Part shown: positions 46,686 to 57,464 of the stretch, piece after piece
Position numbering within the stretch: the stretch's first letter is position 1
Layout: each line of letters starts with the position of its first letter
Assembly (NCBI GenBank): GCA_026225945.1
Contig: JAMJFZ010002500.1
Coordinates: 1,792,501-1,856,500 of the forward strand
Direction: 5' to 3'
DNA length: 64,000 nucleotides
Origin: Cricetomys ansorgei
Lineage: Eukaryota > Chordata > Mammalia > Rodentia > Nesomyidae
Made by a program: the position numbers and the translations under genes
The notes under the pieces: generated by a model
Databases searched by the model: none
The model's input: the letters and a program-made list of their open reading frames with translations, nothing else
Told to the model about the DNA's origin: nothing

Positions 46686-47271
46686 CTATATTTACTCAAA
46701 AGTTAAACATTAGTCATTAATTTTTAGTATGTAAAATACTATGTGAACTGTGTGTCTCTTTTAGGATCAGTTGTGGTATTTTGAATCTTCCAAAGAATTG
46801 ACCTGTTTCATCTAAGTTAACGAATTTTCAGGCACGGAGTTCTTTGAACTCTGTCACAGTCTGTCAAGGTCATGAAAGGGTCAGTAGTTTGACCTTTCAT
46901 TCGTGGAATTGCCAGTTTCCTTCTTTATTTTTCTCTTTTTGGTTAGCCTGCCCAGATGTTGATCAATTTTATTGACATTTTCAAAGGATAAGCCGTAGGC
47001 TTCGCTGGTTTTCATTACTGTCTTCTCTCTTTAATTTTGTTGATTTACACTCTAATATTTTTTCTTCTGTTTAATTTAAGCTTAATTTGCTCATATTTCC
47101 TAAGACAAGGATTAGGTTATTGATTGTAGATATTTCTTCTTTACATATGTATGCATTTAAGGCTCTCAGTTTCTTTTCAAGTACCACTTTCTCTGCATCC
47201 CTCCACTTTTGATAAATTGTATTTGCATTGTTGTTCAGTTCAGAATGACGTTAAAATATTTCTCCTCAGCT

Positions 47272-47380
47272 GGGCGTGGTGATATTCTACTCTAATTCCA
47301 GTACGTAGCTACCCTGGACAGGGAGACTGAGAATTTGAAGACAACTTGTGATAAATAGTGAGACCTTGTCTCAAAAGAAT
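47272..47380 (+). repeat. Old B1 SINE
   Basis: 'cagctgggcgtggtgatatt', 'gacagggagactgagaattt', 'gaccttgtctcaaaagaatt'. Inserted in the antisense L1. Confidence 0.65.
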
Positions 47381-48082
47381 TTCTTATTCTTTAAAGATAC
47401 CTTCTTTGACCCATGGGTTATTAAGAAGTTTCAAAATGCTTTAAAAAATTTCAACTGTCATCCTATTATTGATTTCTGACTTAATTTCATTGCGATCTGA
47501 GAATACAAGTGTAGTTTCCAGTCTCTTACCTTTTATAATGTGTGGCTTGTGGCTCACAGTGCTCATCTTGAGCTTCAGTTGGACTTGAGAAGGACGTTTA
47601 TTTCGCTATAGTTGGGTGGATTAGTCTGTGAATGTCAATGAGGTAATGTGATTGATAGCTTCCTTCATTTCCTCGCCATCTCTCCTGACATTTTGTCTAT
47701 TAAACCTCTGGATTACTGACGGAGGGTAGCTTGGTGCTCCACTCTGATCGATGCGTCTCTGTCTCTTCAGTTCGGTTTTTGCCTCCTCTGTTTTGATACT
47801 TCTTTGTTAAATACATGAACATTTGTGTTTCCCTGCAGAAATAAAATGTTTGTCTCAACACAGAATTGTCTATTCATACCTCACCATTATATAATTCCCT
47901 ATTTTATCTTCTATAGTCTTTTTGGTTCTGAATATGACTTTATCTGAAATTTATATGGTTGGAGCAATTTTTTGAATTAATGTCATCATGGTACATCTTT
48001 TTTTCCATTCCATTATGTCTCAGCAGTCTAAATAGATTTCTTTTCAGATAGAACCTGTAAAGGACCTGTGAGTCTTGTTTTT

Positions 48083-48228
48083 CTTTTTAAACAAGGTCTC
48101 ACTATGTAGCCCTGGCTAACCTGAAGTCTGTTACCTAGACCAGGCTGGCCTTGAACTTACAGAGATCTGCCTGCTCCAGTCTACTGAATGCCAGGATTCA
48201 AGAAGTTTGTCATGATGCTCATTATCAG
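48083..48228 (-). repeat. B1 SINE
   Basis: 'caaggtctcactatgtagcc', 'gaccaggctggccttgaact', 'tacagagatctgcctgctcc'. It carries a short internal duplication before 'gaccaggctgg'. Confidence 0.82.
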
Positions 48229-49300
48229 TCCTATTTTTTAAACCATACTGGCAATATGTCTTTTAATTGGTGATACGTTCAGGTTAGGTACCATATTTAT
48301 AATTTTTTTCCTTTATTACATTTATTTTGACTCATTTTTGTGTTTTGTAGTTGAGGATATATAATTAAAATATTTTAATTCCCTTACCATATCAATTTTC
48401 TTTAAAAATCTTGTTAACCTAGAATTTACCATGTTCATTTTAAATTAATTTCAGTCCACTTTGAAGACCCAGTATCCTGCTTCACATGTGTGTAGATTTT
48501 AAAATCTTCTTTTCTATCCGTTTGACATTGCTGTCATTTATTTCACTAACCTAGTGTGTTGATACTCTTACTGTTTTGAAGAAACAGTTATATTTTATGT
48601 TGATTATATACATAAGAAAAGAAGAGATTTTAGTTATATCTGTTTATTCTCTTCCTATTTTATGTTTTCTTTTTGTTTATATAGATTTCTGACCTATGTT
48701 ATTTCCTTCTTTATGAATAATAGGCTATTTAATATTTCTCAAATGGTGGGTTTATTGGCAACGAACTCCTTTAGGGATTTTGTTTATTTGTTGGGGCTTT
48801 CTTTTGTCTGAAAAAATATTTCCTTTTCACATTTGAAATATAACTTTGCTCTTTATGGAACTCTATGTGGGTAGATTTTTCATTAAGCACTTAAAATATT
48901 TCCACATATTTTACTATATTTCTCACCTTCCCACTTATGTGGTATCTGACAAGAAGTCATTATCAATGCTTCCCTTGTTCTCCATCAGTAAGGCACTTGA
49001 CTCCTTATGGTTTCATGCCCTTGGTTGTTGGTCTGGGCACGCAGGTCATAGTGTATAGAGGAGGGTTTCCATCTGTGTCTTTCCTTTCTGCCACTTCCAT
49101 TGCTGAGTGTTCTCTGAGAGCCCAGGATTGGTGGCTTTATGCCCATCATTTCCGTTCTCTTCTGTATTGTCCCTCAGTTCTTTGATGGTTTTTCTTTTTA
49201 TATTTCAGTTTGGGAAATTCCTATCCACAAATTTTGCAGCTCATTGGCTCCTTTTTTTCTGTTAGGGTCTTATGACGAGCCCAAGGAAGCCATCTTTTAT

Positions 49301-49739
49301 TTTCCTACCTTTTATTTCTAGAACGTCTTCATTTTTGTTTTTTTATTTCTTAGGCTTTCTGTCTCTCAGATTACTCATATTTTTTCATATGTCATAAAGC
49401 TATAGTGACTGGGATGACCTGGCTGCTGTTCCAACATCTAAGATAACTAATTTGATACTCTCTCTCTCTCTCTTTCATCTGTTGTTCTTTATTTTCACCA
49501 TGCCTTCTGATTTTTGATCAACAGCTATATATTTTGTTTCAGATGATATGGAGTGGGGGAAATAGGCCTGTGGTATGAAGATCTAGGTTATGCTGGCTGA
49601 GATCTGACAGAGGCTTTGTGTTGCCCTGGTGTTCCTGTGATTGCCTCTCCTCTTGACTTCAGGTTCCCAAGCACTCTTCCTCGGAGTGTATATATCTTGA
49701 GGTACTCTCTACTGAGATCTGCTGTGATGGATGCATGAA
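49301..49739. other. Probably more degraded L1 3' sequence
   Basis: Short CT run at 49460-49474. Otherwise T-rich sequence consistent with antisense L1 but without firm blocks. Confidence 0.35.
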
Positions 49740-50002
49740 CCTCTTGACATTTAAAGGATGGAGGGGGATTTCATGCATTACACATAGTAATCCCATGTGA
49801 GCTGTATACTTGGCAAAGATTTCACCTCATTCTGTAATCTGTCTCTTTACTCTGTTGAGCTTATTAATTTCATTTGTCGATTCTTGATATTATTTTCTGA
49901 GATAATGGAAATCCTTTTCTAAAGTTCTTGCCTATGCTTGTACCTTTACAGTGTTTTCTCTGTTTTCTTCTAGCACTCTCAATGTTTCAGACCTTACTAA
50001 AA

Positions 50003-50053
<51 letters not shown>

Positions 50054-50289
50054 TTGTAGAAGGTAGGAGATAAGAGTCTACTTTCACTCTTTCTCATGTG
50101 TACATCCAGTTTTCTCAACACCATTTTTTTCAAAGAGGCTGTCTATTCTCCGGTGTATGTTTTTAGCACATTTGTCAAAATTCAGGTTGCTGTAGCTGTG
50201 TGAATTTATTTTCTGGGTCTCCATTTTTTTTATTCCATTTTTTTATTCCATTTCTTTACATGTCTATTTGTATCAGTGTGGTGTTGTTT
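49740..50289 (-). repeat. L1 ORF2 C-terminal segment, inverted
   Basis: 'cattctgtaatctgtctctt', 'aatgtttcagaccttactaa', 'ttctcaacaccatttttttc', 'tgctgtagctgtgtgaattt' lie in antisense L1 order. An (AC)n run at 50004-50051 interrupts it. It joins a sense L1 3' end at 50290. Confidence 0.72.
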
Positions 50290-50565
50290 TGAAATTATGC
50301 CATTTTCAGGAAAATGGGTAGAACTCAAAATCATTACATTAAGTGAAATAAGCCATACACAGAAGACAAAGTGTCATGCCAATTTCCCTATAGACGGAAT
50401 TATGGAAGAGAGGTTATCTGGACAAAAGAAGCACACTAGGAAAGGATGACAGGAGAGGTAAAGATGAGTGAATGTGGTCAAAGTACAGGATACACTCGGC
50501 AAAACTACTTTATGAAATCTACCACTTTGTACAATGGGTATATATTAATAAACTTTGTTTTGTTT
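50290..50565 (+). repeat. Rodent L1 3' end, sense
   Basis: 'aattatgccattttcaggaa', 'agtgaaataagccatacaca' and the terminal 'accactttgtacaatgggta' then 'tatattaataaac' match the 3' end of a rodent L1. Confidence 0.68.
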
Positions 50566-50715
50566 TGTTTTTTGAGACAGGGTTTCTTTGATGTAACTCT
50601 GGCTGTCCTGGAGCTCACTCTATAGACCAGGCTGGCCTTGAACTCACAGAGATCCCCCTGCCTCTGCCTCCCGAGTGCTGGGATTAAAGGCGTGTGCCCC
50701 CACTGCCTGACCCCA
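50566..50715 (-). repeat. B1 SINE
   Basis: Full antisense B1: 'tgagacagggtttctttgat', 'gctggccttgaactcacaga', 'gcctcccgagtgctgggatt'. It still has several CpGs and looks among the youngest here. Part of a 157-codon artefact frame (50505-50978). Confidence 0.96.
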
Positions 50716-50737
50716 ATGAAGGTTTTAAAAAGTGAAT

Positions 50738-51080
50738 TGGTGTTGTGGAGATAGCTCACTGAGTAAAGTGCCTGCTGTGTGAGCATGAAGATGAGTTCGA
50801 ATCTCCAGACACCACATAAAGCACTGGACCCAGCACTGACAGGCAGAGACACGTGGCTCCCTGATGCCCACTGGCCAGCCAATCTTGCCAAATTGGTCAA
50901 GTCCAAGTTTAGTGAGACACCCCTTTTCTCAAAACAGGAACATGGGGAGTATCTGAGAAAAACACATGACATCAACATCTGACCTCCATATGCTTATGCA
51001 TAGGAATGCATGCACACCCACAGGGACAGACGCACACATGAACAACACACACATATAGTGCACACACATACACACACATG
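50738..51080 (+). repeat. B4-type SINE
   Basis: ID-like head ('gtggagatagctcactgagt', 'gtgagcatgaagatgagttc') and B1-like second half ('actggccagccaatcttgcc', 'gtgagacaccccttttctca'), then a CA-rich tail. Confidence 0.86.
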
Positions 51081-51255
51081 TGAGTCGGGGGAGAGATGTT
51101 TCATTTTGGTCTTTTAGTTGGCCCATGTCTTGGGTTTGTAACCTCATGTGTATTTCTCCAGAAGTAAATTATTACTTTTCTAGCCATTTACTTTCTCTTA
51201 TACTTGCGAAAATCCATGATTAGTTCATTTGAAGTCTTGACTCTTGCTGACTACT

Positions 51256-51270
51256 CCCCCCCCCCCCCCC
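51256..51270. repeat. Poly-C run of 15
   Basis: Uninterrupted C on the plus strand, G on the minus. Such runs can form i-motif/G-quadruplex structures and are also prone to sequencing length error. Confidence 0.9.
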
Positions 51271-54200
51271 TTTTGTGAAGATGGGAAGGATTGGGTGACT
51301 TGGTAGAGGAGAATCCTCTTTCTCTGAGCTGAGCTAACTTCTGGCACAGTTGCTTTCTGTAAAATAAAATGCAAGCCTTTGCTGTGAAGAACAAGCATGG
51401 CTATATTTCAAAATGATTAATCCTTCCTCCTGCCAGAATAAAGATGGTTCCTGAATCTTTATCATAGGAATCTTATGGGATTTCTGTATGCAAACCTCAA
51501 AAACAGTGTGCCAGCTCCTGCTACATCATAACCCCAGGGCTTTCTCACTTTCAAGTTGGTCTGTGCTCTGCCTGCAGCAATTCATCAACATTACAGCTAA
51601 CTAACTATTCCCACTTTTGGCTCCAGTGTCTGTTGCAATAGGTAAGATTAGCTCTAGACAAGATCATCTCTCTGGATGCAACCATCCTCCTAAATGTTCA
51701 GGTCAGAATTTGGTTTGCAACTTCACTCCTATGATTGGCCCAAGAAGACGTGTTGACTCACAATTTGCCTTATTTTTCTTGTTATAAGGATGAAATGACA
51801 ACTTCTTAAGCTTAAGGCTCCCCATTTATACACTCACATCATTAAAAATATTTTTACAGAATGAACACTGATTGTGGTATTTGTTTATTTCTATGTGATT
51901 AGAAATAAGTAATTTAGCAATAATTTTCTCAATATAAGACAGTCTTACAGCTCAGTTGTTCTGTAGTGCAGACACATAAATCAAGAAATTATAAAACAAG
52001 AGGAAGGCTAGAGAACTGAATCAGAAAAAATTGAACATCCTTTCTTCCCCTCCTCTATCACACTGTATATTCCACTTTTCCCCTAAAATGTTTTTTTATC
52101 TCACCTCACACCTCCAGGCCTCAGAGTTAAGCTGCTCCCACTCAACTCCTCCAACTCTTTTGAATAAGTTAGGATTATTAGGGAACAGAAAGACAAGAGT
52201 GGAAAATCTTGAATTTTCAGCTGTTAAAGGTCTAAGAGAAACCTACACTCATGCTAGAGAGAATGTTTCCTAATGTCTTAAATAGATAAATAGTTTTAGC
52301 TTAGTCAAGATCATAGGGTGGAACTTTCCAATGCGGAATTAGCAGTAAAGTGCTTAGCAGTACCTCTTGAACAGTGTAGAGAGCCTCCTGAGACTTTGCA
52401 GCCATGATGACAAGGGTCCTTTTTCCAGGATGTTTAGAAAGGTTTTCAAATACCAGTCACTAAACATGTTAAGGTGGCTGACCAATTTTCTCACAAAGCC
52501 ACTTGAGTGGATAATTCCTTTAAAGATCAAAGACAGCTGTATTACCTACAGAATCAAAATGACAGTAGAAGAAGAAAAAATAATTAGAGGTAGATGGAAA
52601 AGAAAATGTTATATTTGCCATGCTGTTAGACCAATGCACATCCATGTAGAAAACTTTCTTTTTTTTACTGAATATCAATAGTGGAGCAATAGAGCCTAAG
52701 TCAGGCAGGCCTCGATGTCATCTCGAGGGAAAGCAGAAAACAGTTCCACAGTGTGAGATCATCAGGAAGGAGAGAGTTTGGAGATAAAACTAATTTGTAT
52801 GTGGTAAGTGAAATGGACTTCCAGAAGAAAAGCAGCACAAGAGGGTGAATTTGGGACCAGTAGCTGGGTTTAAATAGGAACTCTGACAGTCTCCAGCATG
52901 ACTTGGGCTTCTTATTAGAGGGCCTCACAACTGGAGTTGCAAGAGATTGTTTTCTACAGAGAAATAACAGGTCACCACAATGACAGGAATATCCACTATA
53001 TGAACTTTGGCACATGAATGGTGGTGGTGGGGAGTGGATTGGGTATCTGACTGAGAACACAAAATTGTTTTCCATTATTCATAACTTAAAATTCACGAAT
53101 TGAAACAAAATCTTTCTTCCTTCTACGTTCCCATTACTCACGCAAAACTGTAGTTCAGCACTCACTAGTCTACCCAAATTTACAAAACACTTAATCTCTC
53201 TCCCTATACCCAGAACAGTCAATGAGTATAATTTACCAATATGTTCTCAGTACCAAGTACTGGAGCTAACACAACGCATTGTCTGTTGAGCTCTTAAATC
53301 TATGCAAGGGCCAGGTTTGCTTGTAGAGCTTTAAAAACTTCTGTATAAGTAGCTTCCATTCAGAAGGTGAACACACTCATACTCCTAAAACATCAGCTTG
53401 TTCTGCAGGAATAAGTGTTTACCATTAGCTCAGAGATGGAGATATTCTTCATTTTGTGGTCCCGTAGGTTAAAGCTAGAGGCCAAATGTTCTTTTCAAAT
53501 ATGATCTGTATTACATTGTCTTGAAAATTACTTCAGATGAGAGTTGTTTTTATCTAGGAAGTTGAGACCTTGGAAATTTTACTGTTTCTTAGATTGATTC
53601 TCTAGTGTATTTACTATCGTTACTGTGAGTCACCACCAGGTATTGATGTACTAGGCACATTCTGGGTAGACTGAAAGATGCCAGGCAACTGGTATAAGCT
53701 CAAGTTCTGTCTTTATTATTTTTTTCTGTCTTGTTTTCCCTATAATAGAAATTCATGTCTCTGTGTTTCCTCTGTATTGCTCTGAGAAACCTGTTAGACA
53801 ATTGTTGGGGAAATTTCTTGGGACTACAGTATGGAAAGCTGTTTACATTCACGAAGTGAACCTAACCATGAATGGAGACTAAAATAATCCCATGGAAGGA
53901 AAAAGAGTTCCTTTTGTGGTGTTCGATCTAGACAAGTACAGTGTAAGAAGCTGGAATTGTTTGGAAGATGAAGGGGAAAACCAACCAACAAACAACAATA
54001 ACAACAAAAGTAGATAAATCCTTGATGGGGCAAGAAGGGGCATTAATGATGCTTGAGTCTACAATATATGACTGCTAAGGTATTCTGTTCAAACAAGGTT
54101 TCTGTAACCTGAGTGATAAATGTCCTAAGAGTCCATGGTGATAAATATTCTGAGAGACTCCCATCAGGAGCTGCATAGCCCTGAGCCCTGGGAGACAGCC

Positions 54201-54824
54201 CTCACACAGAGCAGGAATGCCTTATTGTCCGGGAAACAGACATTTATTCACTGAACTCTAGCATGAAGGTCCATTCTCCGCTTGATGAGATTTTGCTTTA
54301 TATAGATCAGGAAAAAAATATCCCAAGGCTTGCATCGTTGTCATTAAATATTAAGCATGCTTTGTCGATTTCTCTATCATGTTGCCGTGTAGTGAGGTCA
54401 GCATATGCCTGCTTCCCTTGTAAGATGGGGATCAACTATTTTCAGGGTACGTTGAGGGTTCATTGCAGCATTTTCATGTCTAACATGAAACATTTTAGAC
54501 ACGTATATGATATAAAGTAACAGGCATATGATACGAGGTGAAAATTCCATGAGGTTTTTTATTAATGTGTGGTTGTCAAAGTCTTGCCTGTAATGCTTCA
54601 TTTTTAATTGTGCACTTCTTACTTCCCAGCTAACAATTCTTCTTTGATATTTTTAGTAACCTATCTTGTTCTCAGACAACTGTAGATAGGGTTTGATTTT
54701 TGTCATTGTTTCTGTTAATCCAGAAAATGGCTGGAGCCTGCTGTCATCTGAGATGCAGAGACTTGTGCCCTTTGGTTTTTATATGTTCCTTTGAAAGCTT
54801 TTCTGGTTTATGGGAGCCCCCTTC
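51271..54824. other. Unassigned 3.5 kb
   Basis: No gene or clear repeat. The largest open frames (52367-52681 plus, 104 codons; 52701-53075 minus, 124 codons) carry no motif I recognise and have no neighbouring exons I can identify. Confidence 0.45.
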
Positions 54825-54895
54825 ATCCTAGTGGAAGGAGTGTCCTAAACAGTCAGGAGGTCTGAGGTCTAGCGCACCCACTAACATGACATCAA
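54825..54895 (+). repeat. Possible MIR fragment
   Basis: 'tagtggaaggagtgtcctaa' and 'acagtcaggaggtctgaggt' resemble the 5' part of MIR. Short and diverged. Confidence 0.4.
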
Positions 54896-55440
54896 GCCCT
54901 TCTCTTCTGAGCACTCATATGTACCTCATCCCAAATCTCAACAATAGTCCCTGGTCTGCACCTCCTCCTGCAACTGGTAGATTCAGCTTCGATTTAAGTC
55001 TACAACTGTTTCTGTATATCTCCTCCAAACCTGAGTTATCTTCTCTAATTTCTCATGATAATCTTAGTTTTGCAAAGTCTACAACATACAGTTTCCTAGG
55101 TATTTCAGACGGTGTAGTGAGTCTACAGAAAAGCTTTATAATTCAGATCAAAGGCCATTCCCCATGTCTAAAGTTTAAAGACTCTCTTATGGCACGCATG
55201 TTCTGCATAATCTGAGCCCACTTAATCTTTTGGTCTTACCATCTTTTCATACCTCATGTAGTGGAGTCAACACAGCGGATCTTTTTTCATTCTGTGTTTC
55301 ATTCTTATGCTTTAATGCTGGCAGTTGTATTGTTTTCTCGCTCAGAATTCTTGTCCCTCAGCTTGTCCATCTAAAAATCTCTTATCGGTGTTTGTAAAGA
55401 TCACAGAACTTTTTGTATAGAAAAAGTTGGCATCTCTAAT
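54896..55440. other. Unassigned, no gene seen
   Basis: A 109-codon plus frame (54886-55215) has no recognisable content. Confidence 0.4.
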
Positions 55441-55620
55441 ATTAGATCTCTCTCTCTTTCTCTCTCCCTTTTCTCTCTCTGCCTCTCTCCCATTCTTCTT
55501 CCCCCTCACTTAATTCATTTTCATCTTTCATATATAAGGTATGTATACATATACACATATATAGTATATATATACTATATGTGTGTGTGTGTATATATAA
55601 ATACATATATGTACTATAAC
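55441..55620. repeat. CT-rich tract and TA/TG microsatellite with a palindrome
   Basis: CT-rich 55446-55502, then TA/CA/TG repeats 55541-55610. Within these, 55559-55580 is a perfect 22-base palindrome built on ATATAGTATAT, with near-complementary CA/TG flanks. Confidence 0.9.
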
Positions 55621-55654
55621 AAAGTATCAAAACCATATCTTAAATGTGCATTTT

Positions 55655-55795
55655 CCCCAGTAGACTTTCAGCTTTCTGGACCCAGAGGATAAATATTTTC
55701 TGTCTTTACTGCACAGGATCCAGGACCTGGCCCAGTTCCTCACCCTAACTCATACATGTAGTCGGAACTGATGGATATGAACTGACCAAGGACTC
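55655..55795 (+). repeat. L2 LINE 3' end
   Basis: 'cccagtagactttcagcttt' and 'caggatccaggacctggccc' match the 'ctagactgtaagctcc ... cacctggcacagtgcctggc' end of L2 in order. Confidence 0.52.
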
Positions 55796-55820
55796 TGTTG
55801 AGATGTGATTTGGGGATTTC

Positions 55821-55945
55821 AGGCTGGGTATAGTGGTGCACTCTCGTAATTCTAGAACTCTAGAGGCCAAGGCAGGTGTATCAAAAAGCCACTTTTGTCT
55901 ACACAGTGAGATCCTATCTCAAAAAATAATAAAAAATTTTAAAAG
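55821..55945 (+). repeat. Old B1 SINE
   Basis: 'caggctgggtatagtggtgc', 'ctagaggccaaggcaggtgt', 'gtgagatcctatctcaaaaa' with an A/T-rich tail. Confidence 0.68.
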
Positions 55946-56580
55946 TAAAAGGAAAGAGTCTGTCATGGATGACAAGAAATGTGTCAACTGTCATTGCCCT
56001 TGGTCAATTCTCTAACAGTTTTACTAGAACTTGAGATGAACTGAAACAACTAACACGGATAATCTACTGTCCCTCTTCTATTCTGAACTGAGGCCACCTT
56101 GTCTTTCAACCCTGGGGTGGTATTTTTACAGGGTAAGTCATATATGAAACAAATTCCAACCTGGATTCCAGGTTAAGAAACTCCTATGCTTTTTAAAATA
56201 AAAAATAAAGAGTTGCAGGAAAAATTTTAAGCTGAGCCATGAATTCTTTTTTATTGTCATCATTTGATGAAGATTCACAAAGAAACAAAAGAGTAAATTA
56301 AAACCCTTGGCCTGTTGTATCCTGACATTTTCTGTAGGTAGATTTTTATATCTCTTTGTCTTTTTAACCACAAAATCAGGACCATTGTTTCCATTCAACA
56401 GCTTTCTGTAGACTTTAAATTCTCACTCTTGTCATATGGCTGTTCCTTTTCCTTGCTTCACACTTAAGGGTCAAGGGTCAAGAGTCTAAGAGTGAAGGGT
56501 ATGAGACATGCATCCTTGCATTTCTGCCTAGCATTGCTGATGTTAAGAAACACAAGAGAATTCTGTAAATTCTGTAAATG
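55946..56580. other. Unassigned, no gene seen
   Basis: AT-rich sequence 3' of the olfactory receptor remnant. The direct repeat GGGTCAAGGGTCAAG at 56468-56482 is minor. Confidence 0.45.
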
Positions 56581-57464
56581 TCACGAAAGTTCCATGCCCA
56601 CATTTCTATATAGAGTGTCCTTGACTTCTTTGTTCATCAGAATGTTCACCCCAGGATTCATAACGAGTGGCGGTGACTGATACCCATTCTTGGTTTTCTC
56701 TGACTAGGGCTTGAAGTAGGCGATGGCAGAACACCCAAAGATAGTGACCACTATGAAGTGTGAAGCACAGAAGGCAAAATGCAGCAACAACGGAAGCAGT
56801 GAGAACATAAAGAATGCAAACCAGACCTGTAGACACAATGAACACTGACACATTGGTGTTCAATGTCAAGGTCTCATTGACAGTAATTGTGATGGATGGT
56901 AGCTTCATCAACATTTGAGAGCCTTGTAGAAGTGACACCTTGGAGACAAAGAAAGGAAACCTGAATGCAGGTACCACCTGTATCATTGCTACAATTAGGG
57001 CAATGCTGTGGGCCTCTCATACTACCTCGGTGTATACTTTTTTTTTATAATAACTGTCATCTTAGGGAGTTGCAGGTAGCCACATAATGGTCATATCTCA
57101 TTGCTGTGAGCAGAAAGCAGTGAATGCCACCTTAGATAACAGAAAATAATGTCTGTGTGGCACAAACTACCAATGATATGAACTACCTCTACACCATATT
57201 GGAGAGCAGTGAGCAAAGTCACTAAAGAACAAATGGGACTCAGGAAGAAGTACAGGGAGTGTAAAGATAGCCATCTACTCAGATGATAGCCACAGTGGTG
57301 ACACTGCCTGCTAGAGTGATGATGCAGAGTTCAATGAACAACAGAAAAAGGGTGACCTGGTGCCCAGAGAGCTGAAAAATGCTTGAGAAATGACCCCCAT
57401 GGTTGGAGTCGTTCCGACTCTTCACTGAGTAGTTATCAAAACAGATATGTACAAGAATAATCAA
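56581..57464 (-). pseudogene. Olfactory receptor pseudogene
   Basis: Remnant of a single-exon odorant GPCR, a seven-helix protein of the olfactory neuron cilium. Read on the minus strand in several frames, receptor landmarks occur in the right order. TM1 is 'LFLLFIELCIITLAG' (about 57300-57355). A 'YFFLSP' trace of the TM2 entry follows a stop. The TM3 end is 'FLLTAMRYDHYVATCNSL' (57066-57119), with DHY in place of DRY. A TM6/TM7 segment 'VVTIFGCSAIAYFKP' lies near 56700-56750. The TM7 end is 'NPGVNILMNKEVKDTL', and a TGA at 56581-56583 gives a normal-looking C-terminus. At least three frameshifts and several in-frame stops break it, and the TM4-TM5 part is badly worn. The start is uncertain (about 57430-57464). 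Subfamily not assigned; class II is likely. Confidence 0.85.

Larger units (their letters stand above)
43300..49300 (-). repeat. Large old L1 body (ORF2), antisense, with many insertions
   Basis: Blocks of antisense L1 ORF2 run in consistent order across about 6 kb, so sense ORF2 reads from right to left. They include 43450-43560, 43760-43800, 44540-44995 and 45495-45660, then 46795-47230, 47390-48060 ('gacccatgggttattaagaa' near 47410) and 48230-49000. It is interrupted by a CTAT array, B1 copies, a TG run, an unnamed repeat and a B2/B3. Heavily mutated and not coding. Confidence 0.75.

Noticed and set aside
39290..50565. Possibility of an intact L1 ORF2
   Set aside because: All L1 segments here are old or truncated, with frequent stops. 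No long ORF1 or ORF2 frame exists on either strand.
50505..50978. 157-codon minus-strand open frame
   Set aside because: It spans an antisense-to-sense pair of a B1 and a B4 SINE; not a protein.
52367..53075. 104- and 124-codon frames in a repeat-poor stretch
   Set aside because: No recognised domain, no splice or promoter context; the frames lie on opposite strands.
56606..56986. 126-codon frame inside the olfactory receptor remnant taken as a gene
   Set aside because: It covers only TM5-TM6-like sequence, then leaves the receptor frame before the TM7 motif. A pseudogene fragment, not a functional receptor.
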